Below are positions 9,643-17,947 of a stretch of DNA of 43,214 nucleotides, one piece after another. Where the stretch lies: contig JAGRIH010000047.1 in NCBI GenBank assembly GCA_020443345.1, forward strand, positions 1 through 43,214, read 5' to 3'. The DNA comes from Halioglobus sp. (lineage in GTDB: Bacteria; Pseudomonadota; Gammaproteobacteria; Pseudomonadales; Halieaceae). The notes under the pieces are model-generated. The model saw only the letters and a program-made list of their open reading frames with translations. It was not told the DNA's origin and ran no database searches. Position 1 is the stretch's first letter, and every line of letters begins with the position of its first letter. A program made the position numbers and the translations under genes.

Positions 9643-10872
9643 TTAAAACAGGACGCGCGAGCGAATCGTGCCCTCGATACCCGCCAGTTTCGCCAGCGCC
9701 AGGTCGCTGTATTCGGCGTCGACATCGATAACGACGTAGCCGATCATCTCGTTGGTCTGCAGAAACTGCGCTGCAACATTGAGATTATTTTCTGAAAATA
9801 CCCTGTTGATTGCGCTCATCACCCCCGGGATGTTGTGGTGAATGTGCAGCAGACGATGGCTGCCCGCGTGTTCCGGCAGGGCCACTTCGGGGAAGTTCAC
9901 CGACGAGGTCGTGGTGCCGGTATCGCTGTAGCGCGCGAGCTTTTCCGCCACTTCCATGCCGATATTGGCCTGTGCCTCGACCGTGCTGCCCCCGATGTGT
10001 GGTGTCAGGAAGGTGTTGTCGAAACGGCGCAGCGGCGACACGAACTCCTCGTCGTTGGAGCGCGGCTCCACCGGGAACACGTCGATGGCCGCGCCGCCGA
10101 GGTGGCCGTCCTCCAGCCGCTGCGCCAGGGCGTCGATGTCCACCACGGTGCCGCGGGAGGCGTTGATCAGGATGCTGCCGGGCCGCATTCGCGCCAGCTC
10201 CCGGGCGCCGATCAGCTCGTGGGTGGCCGGTGTTTGCGGCACGTGCAGGCTGACCACGTGCGCCTCGGCCAGCAACTGCTCCAGGCTGGCAACCTGGCGC
10301 GCGTTGCCCACGGGGAGTTTGCTGATGACATCGACGAAGCGCACCTGCATGCCCAGGCTCTCGGCGATGACGCCCAGCTGCATGCCGATGTTGCCGTAGC
10401 CGACGATACCCAGGGTCTTGCCGCGGATCTCGAACGAGTCGGCGGCGGACTTGCGCCACTGCCCGCGGTGCGCCGCGGCATTTTTGGCGGCGATACCGCG
10501 CAGCAGCAGAATGGCCTCGGCAATCACCAGTTCGGCCACACTGCGGGTATTGGAAAACGGCGCATTGAACACCGCGATGCCGCGCTCGGTGGCCGCGCGC
10601 AGATCGACCTGATTGGTGCCGATACAGAAACAGCCCACGGCCACCAGCTTGTTGGCGGCCTGGAGTATTTCGGTGTTGAGCTGTGTGCGCGAGCGGATGC
10701 CGATGAAATGCGCGCCGGCAATGGCCGCTTGCAGCTCCTGTGGCGGCAGGGCTTTTCTGTGTTGCTCGATATTGCTGTAGCCGGATTTTTCCAGGGTTTC
10801 CACGGCCGACTGGTGCACGCCCTCCAGCAGCAGAAACTTGATTTTGCTCTTCTCCAGGGATTGTTGCGCCAT
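9643..10872 (-). CDS. serA: D-3-phosphoglycerate dehydrogenase
   Basis: Catalyses the NAD-linked oxidation of 3-phosphoglycerate to 3-phosphohydroxypyruvate, the first step of serine synthesis; many enzymes of this type also reduce 2-oxoglutarate. The 409 residues match the E. coli-type enzyme. Marks are GYGNIG (NAD), NASRGTVVD with the catalytic Arg, DVFPVEP with Glu, LTPHIGGSTVEAQ with His, and a C-terminal ACT domain beginning LLHIHHNIPGV that normally gives serine feedback inhibition. The ATG at 10872 is chosen over a 50-residue upstream extension of low-complexity coding, matching the family N-terminus MAQQSLEKSKIKFLLLEG; GAGG lies about 12 bases upstream. Divergent from the flavoprotein gene at 11013. 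Confidence 0.96.
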   Translation of the reverse strand: MAQQSLEKSKIKFLLLEGVHQSAVETLEKSGYSNIEQHRKALPPQELQAAIAGAHFIGIRSRTQLNTEILQAANKLVAVGCFCIGTNQVDLRAATERGIAVFNAPFSNTRSVAELVIAEAILLLRGIAAKNAAAHRGQWRKSAADSFEIRGKTLGIVGYGNIGMQLGVIAESLGMQVRFVDVISKLPVGNARQVASLEQLLAEAHVVSLHVPQTPATHELIGARELARMRPGSILINASRGTVVDIDALAQRLEDGHLGGAAIDVFPVEPRSNDEEFVSPLRRFDNTFLTPHIGGSTVEAQANIGMEVAEKLARYSDTGTTTSSVNFPEVALPEHAGSHRLLHIHHNIPGVMSAINRVFSENNLNVAAQFLQTNEMIGYVVIDVDAEYSDLALAKLAGIEGTIRSRVLF

Positions 10873-10940
10873 GCTCGTCAGAAGCCTCGAATCAGCGGTG
10901 GTCGCGCCGCGCGACGCCGGTCGCAGGGGGCGGGAAAAAA

Positions 10941-10964
10941 GGCGCGTATGGTACCATACGCGCC
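10941..10964. promoter_or_regulatory. Perfect 24-bp palindrome between serA and the D2HGDH-like gene
   Basis: Each half reads GGCGCGTATGGT followed by its exact complement, centred on a KpnI-like GGTACC. It lies 69-92 bases from the serA start codon and 49-72 bases from the divergent flavoprotein start. That is where an operator shared by both promoters would lie. It could equally form a hairpin in one leader. The symmetry is seen; the regulatory role is inferred. Confidence 0.6.
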
Positions 10965-11012
10965 GCCCGGAGCAGCGCTGCGGGCACGGGAAAATTACCG
11001 CAGGAGGTTTTT

Positions 11013-12410
11013 GTGGCGCCACTCGATCAAGCCGTTCGCAGGGCCCTCGATGAGATAGTCGGGGCCGCGAGAGTACTGACTGACCCCAAGTCGCTGCGCC
11101 GCTATGGCGCCGACTGGAGCCGCGTCGGCACGCCGCGTCCCGCCGCCGTGGTGCTGCCCGGCACGGCGGCCGAGGTGCAGCAGGTGGTGCGCCTGGCCGG
11201 GCGGGAGCGGCTCGCTATCGTGCCCTCCGGCGGGCGCACCGGGCTCAGTGGCGGCGCCGTGGCCGCTCGTGGCGAACTGGTCCTGGCCCTGGACCGGCTC
11301 AATGCTATCGAAGACTTCAACCCGGTAGATCGCACCGTGCGCTGTGGTGCAGGCGTCATCACGCGCCAGTTGCAGGACTACGCGGCACAGCACAACCTGT
11401 GCTATCCGGTGGACTTCGCCTCCAGCGGCTCCAGCCAGATCGGTGGCAACATCTCCACCAATGCCGGCGGCATCAAGGTGATACGCCACGGCATGACGCG
11501 CGACTGGGTGGCCGGATTGAAGTTGGTGACCGGCAGCGGGGAACTGCTGGATCTCAACCGGGGGCTGATCAAGAACAATGCCGGCTACGACCTGCGCCAC
11601 CTGGTGGTCGGCGCCGAGGGTACGCTGGGCGTCGTGGTGGAGGCCACCATGCGCCTGGACACACCGCCCGGTGACCTGGCCGTGCTGGTGCTGGGCGTGC
11701 CGCACATGGGGGCTATCATGTCGGTACTGGCGGCGTTCCAGACAGCGGTGCCGCTGAGCGCCTTCGAGTTTTTTTCCGAGCCGGCCCTGGAAAAGGTCGT
11801 GGCGCACCAGGGCCTGCAGCGCCCCTTTGAAACGCCCGCGCCGTACTACGCGCTGCTCGAATTCGAGCGGGTCGGTGAGCGCGCGCTGGAGCGGGCCATG
11901 ACCCGGTTTGAGCACTGCCTCGAGCAGGGCTGGGTGCTCGATGGCGTAGTCAGCCAGAGCGTCGCACAGGCACAGTCGCTGTGGCGCCTGCGCGAGGATA
12001 TCTCTGAAACGCTTTCGCGCTGGACGCCCTACAAAAACGACCTATCCACCGTGGTGTCGCGGGTACCCGACTTCCTGGCCGAAGTGGAAGCGGTGGTGAA
12101 CGCCAGGTACCCCGAGTTCGAGATTATCTGGTTCGGCCACATCGGCGACGGCAACGTGCACCTGAATGTGCTGAAGCCCGATGCACTGCCCCTGGCGGAG
12201 TTCCAGCAGCGCTGCGGCGAAGTCAGCCAGTGGGTATTTGAAATCGTGCAGCGCTACGGCGGCAGCATCTCGGCCGAACACGGCGTGGGCCTGCTCAAGA
12301 AGGATTACCTGCACTACAGCCGCTCGGAAACAGAAATCGCCATCATGCGGCAGATTCGCCGCGCCTTTGATCCCCTGGGTATCATGAACCCGGGGAAGGT
12401 GTTTGATTAG
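11013..12410 (+). CDS. FAD-binding oxidoreductase, probable D-2-hydroxyglutarate dehydrogenase
   Basis: Flavoprotein of the PCMH-type FAD/FAD-oxidase C family (GlcD, D-lactate and D-2-hydroxyglutarate dehydrogenases); 465 residues. FAD-binding marks are VPSGGRTGLSGGAV near 70, SSGSSQIGGNISTNAGG and the GAEGTLGVV segment. The C-terminal catalytic part has WFGHIGDGNVHLN and EHGVGLLKKDYL. The GTG start has a near-perfect AGGAGG site at 11002-11007. The divergent serA neighbour argues for D-2-hydroxyglutarate: SerA can make it from 2-oxoglutarate, and a dehydrogenase of this family recycles it, as reported for Pseudomonas stutzeri. Glycolate or D-lactate remain possible. Electrons probably pass to an ETF or the quinone pool. 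Confidence 0.85.
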   Translation: MAPLDQAVRRALDEIVGAARVLTDPKSLRRYGADWSRVGTPRPAAVVLPGTAAEVQQVVRLAGRERLAIVPSGGRTGLSGGAVAARGELVLALDRLNAIEDFNPVDRTVRCGAGVITRQLQDYAAQHNLCYPVDFASSGSSQIGGNISTNAGGIKVIRHGMTRDWVAGLKLVTGSGELLDLNRGLIKNNAGYDLRHLVVGAEGTLGVVVEATMRLDTPPGDLAVLVLGVPHMGAIMSVLAAFQTAVPLSAFEFFSEPALEKVVAHQGLQRPFETPAPYYALLEFERVGERALERAMTRFEHCLEQGWVLDGVVSQSVAQAQSLWRLREDISETLSRWTPYKNDLSTVVSRVPDFLAEVEAVVNARYPEFEIIWFGHIGDGNVHLNVLKPDALPLAEFQQRCGEVSQWVFEIVQRYGGSISAEHGVGLLKKDYLHYSRSETEIAIMRQIRRAFDPLGIMNPGKVFD

Positions 12411-12446
12411 GCTCAGCTCAGCCTGTGTACACAGGGTCCGGACGCC

Positions 12447-13427
12447 CTATGCCAGCAGCGCCGACAGTTGCTCGGGCGGCACCGGCTTGCCCAGTAAAAA
12501 GCCCTGGGCATCGTGGCAGGCGCTGTCGCGCAGAAACGCCAGTTGATCGGGCAGTTCGACGCCTTCTGCGGTCACTTCCAGCCCCAGGCTCCGGGCCATG
12601 GCGATCACCGAGTTGACGATGGCCGCATCCTGTACGTTATTTTCCAGTCCCTGCACGAAGGTGCGATCGATTTTCAGGCGATCGATTGGGAACTGTTTCA
12701 GGTACGCCAGGCTGGAGTAGCCGGTGCCGAAGTCATCGATGGCCAGTTGCACCCCGATGCGCTTCAGCGCCGCCAAGGTCTTTACCGCGGCGTCCGCCTG
12801 CGCCATCAGCACACTCTCGGTGATCTCCAGCTCGAGCGCCGCCGGGTCGAGGCCGGTTTCGCGCAGCGTCGCAACCACCGAGGCGACAAAATCCGGTTGG
12901 GAAAACTGGCGCACCGAGACGTTCACCGCGATCCGCTGGAGCGGCCGCCCGTCGGCCAGCCAGTCCACGGCCTGGCGGCACGCAGTGCGCAGCACCCACG
13001 CGCCGATCGGCACAATCAGGCCGGTATCCTCCGCTACCGGTATGAACTCCGCGGGGCTGACTGCGCCCAGCTCCGGGGTCTGCCAGCGCAACAGGGCCTC
13101 GGCGGCGATGATGCGGTTGCTGTGCAGGTCTATCTGCGGCTGGTAGTGCAGTTGCAGCTCGTTTTTTTCCAGCGCGGCGCGCAGCGCCATCTCCAGCGCC
13201 ATGCGCCGCAGTGCCGCCGCGTTCATTGCCGCATCGAAAAAAGTGAAACCGTTCTTGCCGTTTTGCTTGGCGTGCTGCAGGGCGATATCGCTATTGCGCA
13301 GCAGTTCGTCTGCCGATCGGGCGTCCTGCGGAAAAACTGTGATTCCGATGCTGGATGTCGTGACCACTTCGTGCGCTTCGAGCTGTAGCGATTCGGCCAC
13401 CGCGCCGATAATCCGCCTGGCCACCAC
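12447..13427 (-). CDS. EAL-domain (c-di-GMP phosphodiesterase) part of a frame-split GGDEF-EAL protein
   Basis: Downstream part of a protein whose first part is at 13474-14553. This frame in fact continues upstream to the G tract at 13478-13486, where it reads [14 protein letters not shown]. It encodes the end of the GGDEF domain (SSIGITVFP, ALQHAKQNGKNGFTFF) and a complete EAL domain. The EAL marks are LQLHYQPQIDL, AEALLRW, ITESVLM, IDDFGTGYSSLAYLKQFPIDRLKIDRTFV as consecutive pieces, AEGVE and QGFLLGKP. Metal and catalytic residues of an active phosphodiesterase appear intact. The listed start, GTG 13427, lacks a convincing ribosome site. It is probably not an independent gene. It converges on the flavoprotein gene 36 bases away. 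Confidence 0.75.
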   Translation of the reverse strand: MVARRIIGAVAESLQLEAHEVVTTSSIGITVFPQDARSADELLRNSDIALQHAKQNGKNGFTFFDAAMNAAALRRMALEMALRAALEKNELQLHYQPQIDLHSNRIIAAEALLRWQTPELGAVSPAEFIPVAEDTGLIVPIGAWVLRTACRQAVDWLADGRPLQRIAVNVSVRQFSQPDFVASVVATLRETGLDPAALELEITESVLMAQADAAVKTLAALKRIGVQLAIDDFGTGYSSLAYLKQFPIDRLKIDRTFVQGLENNVQDAAIVNSVIAMARSLGLEVTAEGVELPDQLAFLRDSACHDAQGFLLGKPVPPEQLSALLA

Positions 13428-13473
13428 GCTGGCGCTCTGCGGGGAGCGGATTTCCGGCAGCAGGATGGTGAAC

Positions 13474-14553
13474 TCATCCCCCCCCCAGGTGCGCGAGCGT
13501 AGGCGCCGAGCCGTCCTCCACGCTGGCTGCCACCAGGTCCGAACCGCGCAGGCAGTGCTTGATGCGCTGGGCCACGGCGCAGAGCAAAGCGTCGCCGATG
13601 CGGTGTCCGAGGGTGTCGTTGATGCGTTTGAAATCGTCCAGATCCACCAGCAACAGGGCGCCGGTCCGTTCGAAGCGCTCAGTGGCGGCTACCGCCGCTG
13701 CCAGGCTGCGCAGAAAGAAATTGCGGTTGGGCAGGGCGGTGAGCTGGTCGTAGAACGCCAGCCGTTCAATTTCCTCCTGCGCGCGTCGCAGGGGCGTGAT
13801 GTCCTGCAGCGTACCGCACAGTTCGAGCAGCTTGCCGCCGCGGTCGCGCACCGCTTCCACCTGCTGGTTGAGGTGCAGAATGTCGCCGCTATCACGCACC
13901 AGCCGATGCGTGATGGCGTCGGGCTCGTGCCCCGCCATGGCGTCTTCCCACCAGGCGGCCAGCGCGCTGCGCTCTTCCTGTGGCACATAGTGCAGCAGCA
14001 GGGCGATGGGATCGTGGGATTTGTGTCCGGCCAGACCGGTGATGTCGCGCGCCTGACTGGACAGCTGCATGCGACCGGATTCGACGTGCCACACCCAGTA
14101 GCCCAGGCGCGCGAGACGCTGCGAGGCATCCAGGCGGCGCTGGCTGGCGGCGAGCTGCCGCGTGGTATCCCCGGCGCGCAGCATATAGCGTGCGCGATGG
14201 GTCAGCAGCGACAGGTTGAGCGGCTTGGTGATGAAGTCCGTGGCGCCGCTCTGGTAGGCCCGCTCGATTGACTCCTCGTCATCCAGGCCGGTCATCATCA
14301 GCACCGGCAAGTGCCGGGCGTCGGGCATTTCGCGCAGCCTGGCGCAGGTGGCGAAACCGTCCAGTCCCGGCATCACCACGTCGAGCAGCACGATATCCGG
14401 GCACTCGTCGACGTAGGCCTGCAGGCCGGCGCTGCCGTCGGCGGCCTCGCACACCGTCCAGCCGGCCCCCTGCAGCGCCGTGGATACCATGAAACGCATG
14501 GTCGGGTCATCGTCCACCACCAGGGCCTTGACGTCGGCGGGCAGCGTGCTCAT
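13474..14553 (-). CDS. Response regulator REC-PAS-GGDEF, truncated by frameshift
   Basis: The N-terminal part of a predicted cytosolic c-di-GMP regulator. A receiver domain (about 1-125) carries the acidic pocket VVDDD and the phospho-acceptor Asp58 in [15 protein letters not shown]-like domain follows (about 155-260: [11 protein letters not shown]...[11 protein letters not shown]), then a GGDEF domain from [13 protein letters not shown] onward with [14 protein letters not shown]. The frame closes as LAHLGGG-stop inside a run of nine G. One G fewer would read LAHLGGDEF and continue into the EAL frame at 12447-13427. Its ATG overlaps the stop of the hybrid kinase as ATGA, so it is probably the cognate output of that kinase's Hpt domain. 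Confidence 0.85.
   Translation of the reverse strand: MSTLPADVKALVVDDDPTMRFMVSTALQGAGWTVCEAADGSAGLQAYVDECPDIVLLDVVMPGLDGFATCARLREMPDARHLPVLMMTGLDDEESIERAYQSGATDFITKPLNLSLLTHRARYMLRAGDTTRQLAASQRRLDASQRLARLGYWVWHVESGRMQLSSQARDITGLAGHKSHDPIALLLHYVPQEERSALAAWWEDAMAGHEPDAITHRLVRDSGDILHLNQQVEAVRDRGGKLLELCGTLQDITPLRRAQEEIERLAFYDQLTALPNRNFFLRSLAAAVAATERFERTGALLLVDLDDFKRINDTLGHRIGDALLCAVAQRIKHCLRGSDLVAASVEDGSAPTLAHLGGG
13478..13486 (-). other. Nine-G homopolymer causing a frameshift at the GGDEF motif
   Basis: The plus strand has nine consecutive C, read as nine G in the coding strand. With nine G the upstream frame ends in TGA directly after the tract. With eight G it reads LGGDEF and joins REC-PAS-GGDEF to EAL in one frame of about 700 residues. 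Such tracts are prone to slipped-strand change, to transcriptional slippage and to sequencing or assembly error. Confidence 0.9.
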
Positions 14554-17360
14554 ACGGATACTCCAGGTGCCGCACTGGGCGCTCGCTCGTCCTGTGCTTC
14601 CTCTATCGCCCGGCGCACCTCACGCAGGGCCCTGACAATCGCCGCGGTCTGCGCGGCAAAGTGCGTCCCGCAGCCGTCGCGTGCGCTGCCTTCGAGATCG
14701 CGACAGCAGCGCGCGAGATGCAGTGCGCCAATGTTGGCGCTGCTCGATTTGAGGGTGTGCGCGGCGCGCTGCAGTTGCGCCGCGTCGCCGCTTTTCGTGC
14801 CGGCCTGCATTTCCTCGACAAGTTGGTCCGCACTGTCGAGGTAGACCTCGAGCAGGCGCTCGACCACGTCCGGCTGCCCCGCGCTCTGCAACTTGCGCAG
14901 CTCGTCTAGCGCCTGCTGCTGCAGCACCGGCTCGCCGGTTGTACCGCCGCTATCCCCGACGCCGGCATCCGCGAGCTCCCCGGAGGGCTCGCCGATCCAC
15001 CGCGCGATGACACAGCGCAGTTGCTCCCGGGTAAAGGGCTTGCTCATGTAGTCGTCCATACCTGCCTGCTGGCACTGCTCCCGGATACCCTTCTCGACGT
15101 TGGCGGTGAGCGCGATGACGGGGATGCGATCGCTGCCCGGGCGCTCCTCTTGCCGGATGGCGCTGGTGGCACAAAAGCCGTCCATTTCAGGCATGTGGCA
15201 GTCCATCAACACCAGATCGAAGTCACTTTCGCGCAGCCTCTCGAGCGCCTCGATACCGTTGTTCGCCACGACCACTTCGAGCGCGAACTGCTGCAGCATC
15301 AGGCGGGCGACCTCCTGGTTCACCGGGTTGTCCTCGGCCAGCAGTACACGGCGCCCCGGGGCGAGCAGCGGACTCACCGCGGCACGGGGTTTCTCGATTT
15401 CACCGCGCAGGTGCGCCAGCAGCCGCTCGCGCAGCACGCGGCGCCGGACCGGCTTGGTCAAAAAGCTCGACACGCGCGCGCGCAGGGCCGGTTCGACGAT
15501 ATCGTCGTGGGCCGCGGAACTGAGCAGGATGATGCCGGTGTGCGGCGCGGCCCCGCTGCGGTGCAGCAGGCGCAACAGCTCGTCGCCGTTGCCGTTGGGC
15601 AGGTGGAAGTCGAGCAGGATGAAATCGTAATCCGTCTCGCTCGCCTGGCGCTGGCGTATCAGGCGCCAGGCCTGCTCGACACTGTAGGCGCGCTCCTCGC
15701 GCATACCCCAGGCGTGCACCTGGTTGCTCAGAATCTCCACGTTGTTTTCGTTGTCATCGACGATCAACACACTGGTGCCCAGCAGTGCATCCGGCACGCA
15801 CGGGCTTACCCGCTGGCTGTCGCGCGCCGGTTGCAGTGGCAGCGTGAAGCAAAAGACCGAGCCCTGCCCGGGGGTGCTGTGCAGGGTGATTTCACCGCCC
15901 ATCAACTGCACCAGGCGGGCGCAGATGGCCAGCCCGAGCCCGGTGCCGCCGTATTGTCGCGTAGTGGAGCCATCGGCCTGGGCAAAGGCTTCGAAAATAT
16001 GCTGTTGGGCGTCGGGCGCGATGCCGATCCCGGTATCGGCGACGCTGAACTGGACGCCGATGTCGCCCTCGCCCCCATCCGCCACAGCTGGGCAGACGCG
16101 CACCCGGATTTCACCGCTGTGGGTAAACTTGGTGGCATTGCCGATCAGGTTCACCAGAATCTGGCGCAGGCGTGTGGAATCGCCGCTGACCACGGCCGGC
16201 AGGTCGGGCTCTATTTCCGTGATCATTTCAACACCCTTGCGGTGGGCGCTGCCGGCCATCATCTCCGCGGCGTCTTCCACCACGTCGCGCAGATCGAAGT
16301 CGTGCTTGTCCAGTACCAGCTTGCCGGCCTCGACCTTGGAAAAGTCCAGAATATCGTTGATGATACCGAGCAGGGTGTCGCTGGAGCGTTGTATGGTCTG
16401 GGCAAAGTCGCGCTGGCGCTCGTTCAGGTCGCTGTCCAACAGCAGCTCCGTCATGCCCAGCACACCGTTCATCGGGGTGCGGATTTCATGGCTCATGGTG
16501 GACAGAAACTGGCTCTTGGCCAGGCTGGCGGCCTCCGCGGAATCCCGGGCCGCGCCCAGCTCCTGCACCGTCTCTTCCAGCTCCGCCTTGGACTCCTCCA
16601 GTTTACAGGTGCGTTCGCGTACCTTGTCCTCCAGTTCCAGGCGGTGCCGTGCGAGCGTGTCGTCGCGCTCCTGTATCTGGTCGAGCATGTCGTTGAATCC
16701 GCACATCAGGCGGCCCAGTTCGTCCTCGCGGCTGGCGTCCACCCGCACCCGGTAGTCGTCTTCGCGGGACACGCGCTCCATGGCGCGGGTCAGTTCGAGA
16801 AACGGTCTGGAAATGATGCGCTGCATTCGGCCGGCCAGCAGCAGCCCGAACAGCAAAGAGCAGGCGAAGACCGAACTGCCGAGCAACAGTATACGGCGTT
16901 TCGCTGTTTCCAGGTTGCGCAGATCGTCGACCAGGTGGATCGAACCGATGCGTTCCGTATCCAGTAGCACCGGCTCGATCACCTGCAGTTGGCCCGCGCT
17001 GAAGCTGGCGCCGCTGTCGTAGGTCAGTGCACCGACGCGCTTCGGCGGTGCTGCCGCGGCCGCGCGCGGATAGGCGGCGAACAGGCTGCCATCCCTGCGG
17101 TAGATAAAAGCGCCGGTTATCTGCGGCTTGGCAGCCAGGGCGGACAGCGTCTCGTAGGCGGAGCCGGCATCTTCGAAAGTCAGGGCCGCTGTGGTGTTGG
17201 CGGCCAGCACCTGGGCGATGGATGATAGCTCCTCCAGGGCGTTGCGCTGCATCATGTAGTTACCGAGGTAGGCGGTGGTCGAGGCGGCCAGCAGAAGCAC
17301 TGAGATGATGCTGGCAAAAATCACCGCCAGCAGTTTGGCTCTTATCGATTTAAACAGCAT
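14550..17360 (-). CDS. Hybrid sensor histidine kinase (HAMP-HisKA-HATPase-REC-REC-Hpt)
   Basis: Inner-membrane phosphorelay kinase of 936 residues, BarA-like in layout. Transmembrane helices at about 9-30 and 157-176 bracket a small periplasmic sensor region. HAMP is at about 178-232, a coiled coil at 235-280, and HisKA has His291 in [10 protein letters not shown]. The ATPase N box NLIGNATKF is near 404, with DTGIGI and GGTGLGL following. REC1 has Asp584 in LLDFHLP, REC2 has Asp720 in LMDCHMP, and a C-terminal Hpt has His868 in [13 protein letters not shown]. All phosphorelay residues are present. The ATG follows the yfiR-like stop with no gap, and the end overlaps the REC-GGDEF-EAL gene. The stimulus is unknown; the periplasmic neighbour is the natural candidate partner. 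Confidence 0.95.
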   Translation of the reverse strand: MLFKSIRAKLLAVIFASIISVLLLAASTTAYLGNYMMQRNALEELSSIAQVLAANTTAALTFEDAGSAYETLSALAAKPQITGAFIYRRDGSLFAAYPRAAAAAPPKRVGALTYDSGASFSAGQLQVIEPVLLDTERIGSIHLVDDLRNLETAKRRILLLGSSVFACSLLFGLLLAGRMQRIISRPFLELTRAMERVSREDDYRVRVDASREDELGRLMCGFNDMLDQIQERDDTLARHRLELEDKVRERTCKLEESKAELEETVQELGAARDSAEAASLAKSQFLSTMSHEIRTPMNGVLGMTELLLDSDLNERQRDFAQTIQRSSDTLLGIINDILDFSKVEAGKLVLDKHDFDLRDVVEDAAEMMAGSAHRKGVEMITEIEPDLPAVVSGDSTRLRQILVNLIGNATKFTHSGEIRVRVCPAVADGGEGDIGVQFSVADTGIGIAPDAQQHIFEAFAQADGSTTRQYGGTGLGLAICARLVQLMGGEITLHSTPGQGSVFCFTLPLQPARDSQRVSPCVPDALLGTSVLIVDDNENNVEILSNQVHAWGMREERAYSVEQAWRLIRQRQASETDYDFILLDFHLPNGNGDELLRLLHRSGAAPHTGIILLSSAAHDDIVEPALRARVSSFLTKPVRRRVLRERLLAHLRGEIEKPRAAVSPLLAPGRRVLLAEDNPVNQEVARLMLQQFALEVVVANNGIEALERLRESDFDLVLMDCHMPEMDGFCATSAIRQEERPGSDRIPVIALTANVEKGIREQCQQAGMDDYMSKPFTREQLRCVIARWIGEPSGELADAGVGDSGGTTGEPVLQQQALDELRKLQSAGQPDVVERLLEVYLDSADQLVEEMQAGTKSGDAAQLQRAAHTLKSSSANIGALHLARCCRDLEGSARDGCGTHFAAQTAAIVRALREVRRAIEEAQDERAPSAAPGVSV

Positions 17361-17915
17361 TTAACGCTCGCCCTCCCGGTTCTCGAGCACCCGTTTGGCG
17401 AGCTTCAGCAACTGTGAGCTCACGCTCAGGCGGGCGTCGGCCGCCGAGCCGGTGTTGATCTCGAAAGCCAGGCGCCGGTTGTCGCTCAGCAGGCCGATTA
17501 CCCCACCGTCTGAGGCAAAATCCTCGATTTCGCTCACCGTCAACACCGGCAGACCGCGCTGGGCCCGCAACAACGGCGACAGGTAGAGCCGCTCGGAGGC
17601 GCTGATAAAAAGCAGGTGGCAGTGAGTCGTTGCGTCGCCCCGCTGCAGGCGCTGTACCGCTACCGTGCGCCGGCGAATGCGTTTGCCGCGCAGGCTGTCC
17701 AGGTGGTCGTCCAGTTGTGTTTCGCCGTACAGACAAAATTGCAGCGGGGCGTCCGCACTGGCAAAGGCCGAGTCCGGCCAGTGCACAAAGCGGCCAAAAT
17801 TAAACAGGTAAGCTGCGACCATCGCCGCCTCGTCGGCGGATTTGCGCTCGACACTGGCCGCGGCCGCCCCCGGACAGCAACACAACAGCAACAGCAGCGC
17901 AACGACAGCTTTCAC
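17361..17915 (-). CDS. YfiR-like periplasmic protein (DUF4154)
   Basis: Small exported protein of 184 residues resembling YfiR, the periplasmic repressor of the diguanylate cyclase YfiN. A hydrophobic signal peptide (about 1-20) precedes the family-typical start AAMVAAYLFNFGRFVHWP. Further marks are FCLYGE, THCHLLFISASE, PVLTVSEIEDFASDGGVIGLL and the end LLKLAKRV. GTG 17915 is chosen because it lies directly before the signal peptide; upstream in-frame sequence is the out-of-frame tail of the receptor gene. It sits 32 bases after the receptor gene and abuts the kinase gene. That suggests it relays a periplasmic or outer-membrane state to the kinase sensor region, an inference from YfiR biology. 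Confidence 0.85.
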   Translation of the reverse strand: MKAVVALLLLLCCCPGAAAASVERKSADEAAMVAAYLFNFGRFVHWPDSAFASADAPLQFCLYGETQLDDHLDSLRGKRIRRRTVAVQRLQRGDATTHCHLLFISASERLYLSPLLRAQRGLPVLTVSEIEDFASDGGVIGLLSDNRRLAFEINTGSAADARLSVSSQLLKLAKRVLENREGER

Positions 17916-17947
17916 GAACGTGTCTCGATGACGGGCATCGGCGCGGG

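Noticed and set aside
15021-16967. Open frame of 648 codons antisense to the hybrid kinase
   Set aside because: The kinase frame has every expected catalytic residue; the antisense product looks like a GC-rich shadow.
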